Of a stretch of DNA of 9,447 nt, positions 7,165-9,447 are shown piece after piece; positions within the stretch are counted from its first letter, which is position 1, and each line of letters begins with the position of its first letter. A model generated the notes under the pieces. The model was not told where the DNA came from. It did not search any database and was given only the letters and a program-made list of their open reading frames with translations. Both the position numbers and the translations under genes were made by a program. Origin of the DNA: Desulfovibrio sp. (lineage in GTDB: Bacteria; Desulfobacterota; Desulfovibrionia; Desulfovibrionales; Desulfovibrionaceae); contig JAIRTI010000127.1 in the NCBI GenBank assembly GCA_031255035.1, forward strand, positions 1 through 9,447, read 5' to 3'.

Positions 7165-7962
7165 TCAGGATTCCATCAGGGCCAGGGCCTGCTCGACATC
7201 CCAATCCTCATGAACGAGCCCGCGCAGGGCCTGCAACAGGCGCTGCGGCCTCTCATGCTGAAAGACGTTGCGTCCCAGGGAGATGCCGCCGCCGCCGGCC
7301 TTCAGGGAATCGTGCACCATCTGCAGAATGTCCCTGTTGGAATCCATTTTCGCGCCCCCGGCGATAATCACCGGGATGCAGCAGGCTTCGGCCACCCTGG
7401 AGAAACTTTCCATATCGCCGGTATAGGCCACCTTGACCACATCGGCCCCAAGCTCGACGCCCACACGGGCGCAATGGGCGACAACGCCGGGGTCGTATTC
7501 ATCGCTGATTTTCGGGCCTCTGGCGTAAACCATGGCCAGCAGCGGCATGCCCCAGTCGTCGGCGGAACGCGCGATGCGTCCGAAATCGGCGAGCATGCTT
7601 TTTTCGTCCTCATCGCCAAGGTTCACGTGTACGGACACGCCGTCGGCGCCGAGGCGGACGGCTTCCTCAACCGTTCCCACCAGAGTCTTGCTGTTCGGGG
7701 CCGGCGACAGGGCCGTGCTTGCGGAAAGATGGACGATAAGGCCGATGTCGCGGCCGCTCCCCCGGTGGCTGCACCGGACCAGGCCCTTGTGCATGAGCAC
7801 GGCGTCCGCCCCGCCCTCGGCCGCCTTGTCAACGGCGTTGCGCATGTCCGCAATGCCGTGTATGGGCCCGACCGTGACCCCGTGATCCATGGGAACAATA
7901 ATGGACCGCCCGATATGACGGTTGAAAAAACGCTCCATGCGGACCTTTTTGCCAAGATGCAT
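7165..7962 (-). CDS. aroA': ADTH synthase (2-amino-3,7-dideoxy-D-threo-hept-6-ulosonate synthase), class I aldolase family
   Basis: This 265-residue protein belongs to the DeoC/FbaB-like class I aldolases, closest in motifs to Methanocaldococcus MJ0400. That enzyme condenses L-aspartate semialdehyde with a sugar-phosphate-derived ketone donor to form ADTH, a precursor of 3-dehydroquinate that bypasses DAHP synthase. Landmarks: IVPMDHGV (22-29), the acid/base Tyr146 in AMVYARGP, the Schiff-base Lys177 in VVKVAYTGD, IIAGGAKMDSNRD (199-211), and the phosphate-binding GGGGISLGRNVFQH (223-236). Its place directly before the trp genes supports an aromatic role over glycolytic fructose-bisphosphate aldolase, which shares the fold. 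The ATG at 7962 has AAGGAG (7969-7974) 6 bases upstream. The usual partner AroB' (dehydroquinate synthase II) is not in this window. Confidence 0.88.
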   Translation of the reverse strand: MHLGKKVRMERFFNRHIGRSIIVPMDHGVTVGPIHGIADMRNAVDKAAEGGADAVLMHKGLVRCSHRGSGRDIGLIVHLSASTALSPAPNSKTLVGTVEEAVRLGADGVSVHVNLGDEDEKSMLADFGRIARSADDWGMPLLAMVYARGPKISDEYDPGVVAHCARVGVELGADVVKVAYTGDMESFSRVAEACCIPVIIAGGAKMDSNRDILQMVHDSLKAGGGGISLGRNVFQHERPQRLLQALRGLVHEDWDVEQALALMES

Positions 7963-8021
7963 TGTTGTCTCCTTGCCCGTCGAGTCTTGAGGTTACGAAC
8001 CGGACCGCCGATGCCGAAAGC

Positions 8022-8053
8022 AAAAAAAAGCCGCCGGCATTTCTGCCTGCGGC
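8022..8053 (-). terminator. Attenuator terminator before the ADTH synthase gene
   Basis: On the minus strand GCCGCAGGC (8053-8045) pairs with GCCGGCGGC (8038-8030), 8 of 9 positions, around a 6-base loop, and is followed by eight T (8029-8022). It lies between the promoter and the aldolase gene, 59 bases before the ATG, so it can only act as a conditional (attenuation) terminator for this transcript. The upstream arm is also the target of a perfect 8-bp competing pairing. Confidence 0.88.
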
Positions 8054-8109
8054 CTGATGTCTTTTGTGCCCCACGCTTGTCAGCGCATTGCCCCCACCAG
8101 CCCGCAGGC
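8045..8109 (-). promoter_or_regulatory. Antiterminator pairing in the aromatic leader
   Basis: GCCTGCGG at 8109-8102, inside the leader-peptide gene, is perfectly complementary (8 bp) to CCGCAGGC at 8052-8045, which is most of the terminator's upstream arm. The two structures cannot coexist. Segment 2 starts 6 bases after the last codon of the aromatic run and 24 bases after the first Trp codon. A ribosome stalled early in the run would leave it free to form the antiterminator. Confidence 0.77.
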
Positions 8110-8184
8110 GCGGCCAAACCAATAAAAACCGAACCAGAAGGCGCCGGCATAAGAAGAGTCATGGTTGGCAAAACGTGCGGACAT
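8080..8184 (-). CDS. Aromatic leader peptide (Phe/Trp/Tyr-rich), proposed attenuator sensor
   Basis: This 34-codon frame starts with ATG at 8184 and stops with TGA at 8080-8082; AAGGA lies 7 bases upstream of the ATG. It starts MSARFANHDSSYAGA, and residues 16-23 read FWFGFYWF: seven of eight are aromatic, with Phe, Trp and Tyr all represented (codons at 8116-8139). It lies about 40 bases downstream of a strong promoter and just upstream of a terminator with a competing antiterminator, ahead of the gene for the first step of the common aromatic route. This is the expected layout of a leader peptide whose translation senses charged tRNA-Phe, tRNA-Tyr and tRNA-Trp. I do not recall a named gene for it. 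The alternative, a chance frame, is unlikely given the ribosome binding site, codon cluster and RNA structures together. Confidence 0.85.
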   Translation of the reverse strand: MSARFANHDSSYAGAFWFGFYWFGRACGLVGAMR

Positions 8185-8202
8185 TGGGTTTTCCTTTTCT
8201 TG

Positions 8203-8221
8203 ACGGCGCATCATACGCCGT
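8203..8221. repeat. Inverted repeat near the transcription start
   Basis: ACGGCG (8203-8208) and CGCCGT (8216-8221) form a perfect 6-bp inverted repeat around 7 bases. With the promoter at 8230-8257 the transcript should start near 8223, so the palindrome would be either a hairpin at the extreme 5' end of the RNA or a repressor operator over the start region. The sequence alone does not decide between these. Confidence 0.5.
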
Positions 8222-8229
8222 GCGAAAGA

Positions 8230-8257
8230 ATTACATCAGAGAAAGACGGCCTGTCAA
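8230..8257 (-). promoter_or_regulatory. Sigma70-type promoter of the aromatic/trp operon
   Basis: On the minus strand a consensus -35 box TTGACA (8257-8252) is separated by 16 bases from TGTAAT (8235-8230), which matches the -10 consensus at 5 of 6 positions. Transcription would begin near 8223, about 40 bases before the leader peptide ATG. I see no comparable promoter before the aldolase or before trpL, so this one probably drives everything down to trpA. Confidence 0.75.
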
Positions 8258-8282
8258 CAATTTTATCGACACAATTTTATCG
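8257..8282. repeat. 12-bp direct repeat next to the -35 box
   Basis: ACAATTTTATCG occurs at 8257-8268 and again at 8271-8282, a 14-base period. The first copy overlaps the outer base of the -35 box. It could be a tandem operator for a transcription factor or an AT-rich UP-like element that binds the RNA polymerase alpha subunit. I do not recognise the site as that of a known regulator. Confidence 0.6.
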
Positions 8283-8505
8283 GCGGCAAAAATTCTGGCG
8301 TGCGCCCGTGCCGGCAGGAGCGCTTTATTCAACGCTTCCCTGGATAAAAAAACAAAATACACATTTCTGAGATGGATTTCCTCCCCCATCTGTGTCAGGA
8401 TCGAATAATATTGAGGACGCGCCTGATACGGGAATATGCCCGGACAAGGACTGGCCCTCTTCCGTGACCAGCATATCAATATCGTAACCTGGAGAACGTG
8501 GTACG
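8283..8505. other. AT-rich intergenic region between divergent transcription units
   Basis: This stretch separates the minus-strand operon promoter from the plus-strand gene at 8506. Short frames exist on both strands (for example minus 8325-8516 and minus 8231-8479), but none has a convincing ribosome binding site or a recognisable protein. A plus-strand promoter for the downstream gene is not obvious; TTGAGG at 8411-8416 with AATATG at 8433-8438 (spacing 16) is only a weak candidate. Base composition is clearly more AT-rich than in the trp operon. Confidence 0.5.
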
Positions 8506-9447
8506 ATGAATATCAATTTCCACTATTTTGCGGTCAAGACCATAGCCAGCTTTGTCGGAGTTCCCGAGCCGCAGGCGCAAAGCCTGGCTTTATATTCCCA
8601 ATATGTGGATGATTATGATCTTTACGCCCCGTTCACCATTGCCGATGTTCCCGCTTACGCGCAGCATCTGGCGAGAAAACACACCAATGGCAAGAACTGG
8701 ACATTTTATCCGATCACCACAGGCTTCAATCGCTGGGACACCATGCTCCGACTGCTTCTGGTCTCAAACCAACGCGCCATCACCATCCCCTTCCACTTCA
8801 TCACCGCTCAACCTCTCAAGAGTTATCCAGACACCACCTCTCGGGAACTCTACAGGACACAAGCCGCCTCTCTGGAAAAAGCATCCCTGATACAGGCCAT
8901 GCTTTTTGCCGCGAAATGCGAATACCTGCGCGCTCCCGACGCATGTAACCTGATGCGGATCGGCATACTGATTCATATCTTCGCCGATACTTACGCCCAT
9001 CAGCACTTCTCCGGGTTCCACGGCTGGGAAAACGACAGCAGGGTGACGAAAGCCATTGATACCCACTATAAAAAAGATCTCACCTCCAAGTTCAAAAAAT
9101 GGCCATGTGATAAGTTGCCAGCGTTGGGACATACCAATGTCTGGCATACTCCGGATGAAACATACCTTGAGTTCGAAATTCAGCAAAAACTGAACAAAAG
9201 CGACAAAGGACACCATCTGAATTTAAACAGAAGCAATACTCAGGTTTTCGCCGAGGCGGCAAACCAGATTGGCCTGTTCCTTACAGACTGCTTCCGTTTG
9301 CCGCAAAAAAACGACAAGGAATGGAACAAGTTCATCAGCCGTTTGCGGAATGGATTTTTTATAACAGAATTGGATTCTCCGACCCTGTCGCGGAAGTGGG
9401 CGGCTAAATTTCCCGGATACGAATATTATTACGATTATAAGAAAATA
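8506..9447 (+). CDS. DUF6765-like protein, partial (runs off the right edge)
   Basis: An open frame of 314 codons from ATG at 8506 reaches the window end without a stop, so the C-terminus is missing. An in-frame TAA at 8485-8487 with no other start codon after it fixes the ATG; GGAGA (8491-8495) is 10 bases upstream. The protein starts MNINFHYFAVKTIASFVG and has no signal peptide or membrane segment. Conserved-looking elements are FHY (5-7), SQYVDD (31-36), PFHF (95-98) and HIFADTYAHQHFSGFHGW (157-174), with His157, Asp161, His165 and His167. From memory this pattern fits the DUF6765 family of unknown function. The His/Asp arrangement resembles all-helical zinc phospholipase C / P1-nuclease-like sites, which would suggest a metal-dependent hydrolase, but that is inference. 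Its codon use is more AT-rich than that of the trp genes. Confidence 0.85.
   Translation, partial: MNINFHYFAVKTIASFVGVPEPQAQSLALYSQYVDDYDLYAPFTIADVPAYAQHLARKHTNGKNWTFYPITTGFNRWDTMLRLLLVSNQRAITIPFHFITAQPLKSYPDTTSRELYRTQAASLEKASLIQAMLFAAKCEYLRAPDACNLMRIGILIHIFADTYAHQHFSGFHGWENDSRVTKAIDTHYKKDLTSKFKKWPCDKLPALGHTNVWHTPDETYLEFEIQQKLNKSDKGHHLNLNRSNTQVFAEAANQIGLFLTDCFRLPQKNDKEWNKFISRLRNGFFITELDSPTLSRKWAAKFPGYEYYYDYKKI

Noticed and set aside
6980..7204. A 74-codon minus-strand frame across the trp leader
   Set aside because: It is in a different frame from trpL, overlaps the aldolase end and the terminator, and has no ribosome binding site. The trpL frame explains the region better.
7623..8171. A 182-codon minus-strand frame starting in the aromatic leader
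   Set aside because: It is out of frame with both the leader peptide and the aldolase and overlaps most of the latter; no family features.
8325..8516. A 63-codon minus-strand frame in the intergenic region that looks slightly protein-like
   Set aside because: It overlaps the start of the plus-strand gene, has no supporting ribosome binding site or recognised motif, and would point into the operon promoter region.
8764..9216. A 150-codon minus-strand frame opposite the plus-strand gene
   Set aside because: Antisense to a 314-codon frame with family-like motifs. That frame is the real gene, missed by stop-to-stop methods because it leaves the window.

Overview
The window is a high-GC tryptophan (trp) biosynthesis operon, read right to left on the minus strand. 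It is followed on the right by a lower-GC stretch carrying a divergent, unfinished plus-strand gene. The order is an archaeal-type first-step aldolase (ADTH synthase), trpL leader, trpE, fused trpGD, trpC, trpF, trpB, trpA. An ADTH synthase heading a trp cluster, with a DUF6765-like neighbour, suggests a sulfate-reducing deltaproteobacterium of the Desulfovibrionaceae. That placement is inference from gene content recalled from known genomes; nothing here was searched.

Layout, right to left on the minus strand. A strong promoter (TTGACA, 16 nt, TGTAAT, 8230-8257) abuts a 12-bp direct repeat. Its transcript would start with a hairpin (8203-8221) and encode a 34-residue leader peptide (8080-8184) holding a run of Phe, Trp and Tyr codons. 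A terminator (8022-8053) with a perfect 8-bp competing antiterminator follows, then the aldolase (7165-7962). Only 33 bases lie between the aldolase and a second leader peptide, trpL (7024-7131, tandem Trp codons). trpL has its own terminator (6967-7003) and antiterminator. Then come trpE, trpGD, trpC, trpF, trpB and trpA, tightly packed and often with the Shine-Dalgarno overlapping the previous stop codon. After trpA there is no clear intrinsic terminator, only two 57-bp direct repeats with hairpins (1-240).

How the parts work together. The aldolase feeds a DAHP-independent route to dehydroquinate, and the trp genes turn chorismate into tryptophan. The main observation is two ribosome-mediated attenuators in series. 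The first is apparently tuned to all three aromatic amino acids and placed before the common-pathway gene. The second is tuned to Trp alone and placed before the Trp branch. No separate promoter is visible before trpL, so the trp genes probably lie behind both switches: Phe or Tyr shortage would open only the first, Trp shortage both.

The plus-strand gene at 8506 runs off the right edge. It encodes a DUF6765-like protein with a His/Asp-rich, probably metal-binding motif. The DNA from about 8230 rightward is visibly richer in A+T than the trp operon.
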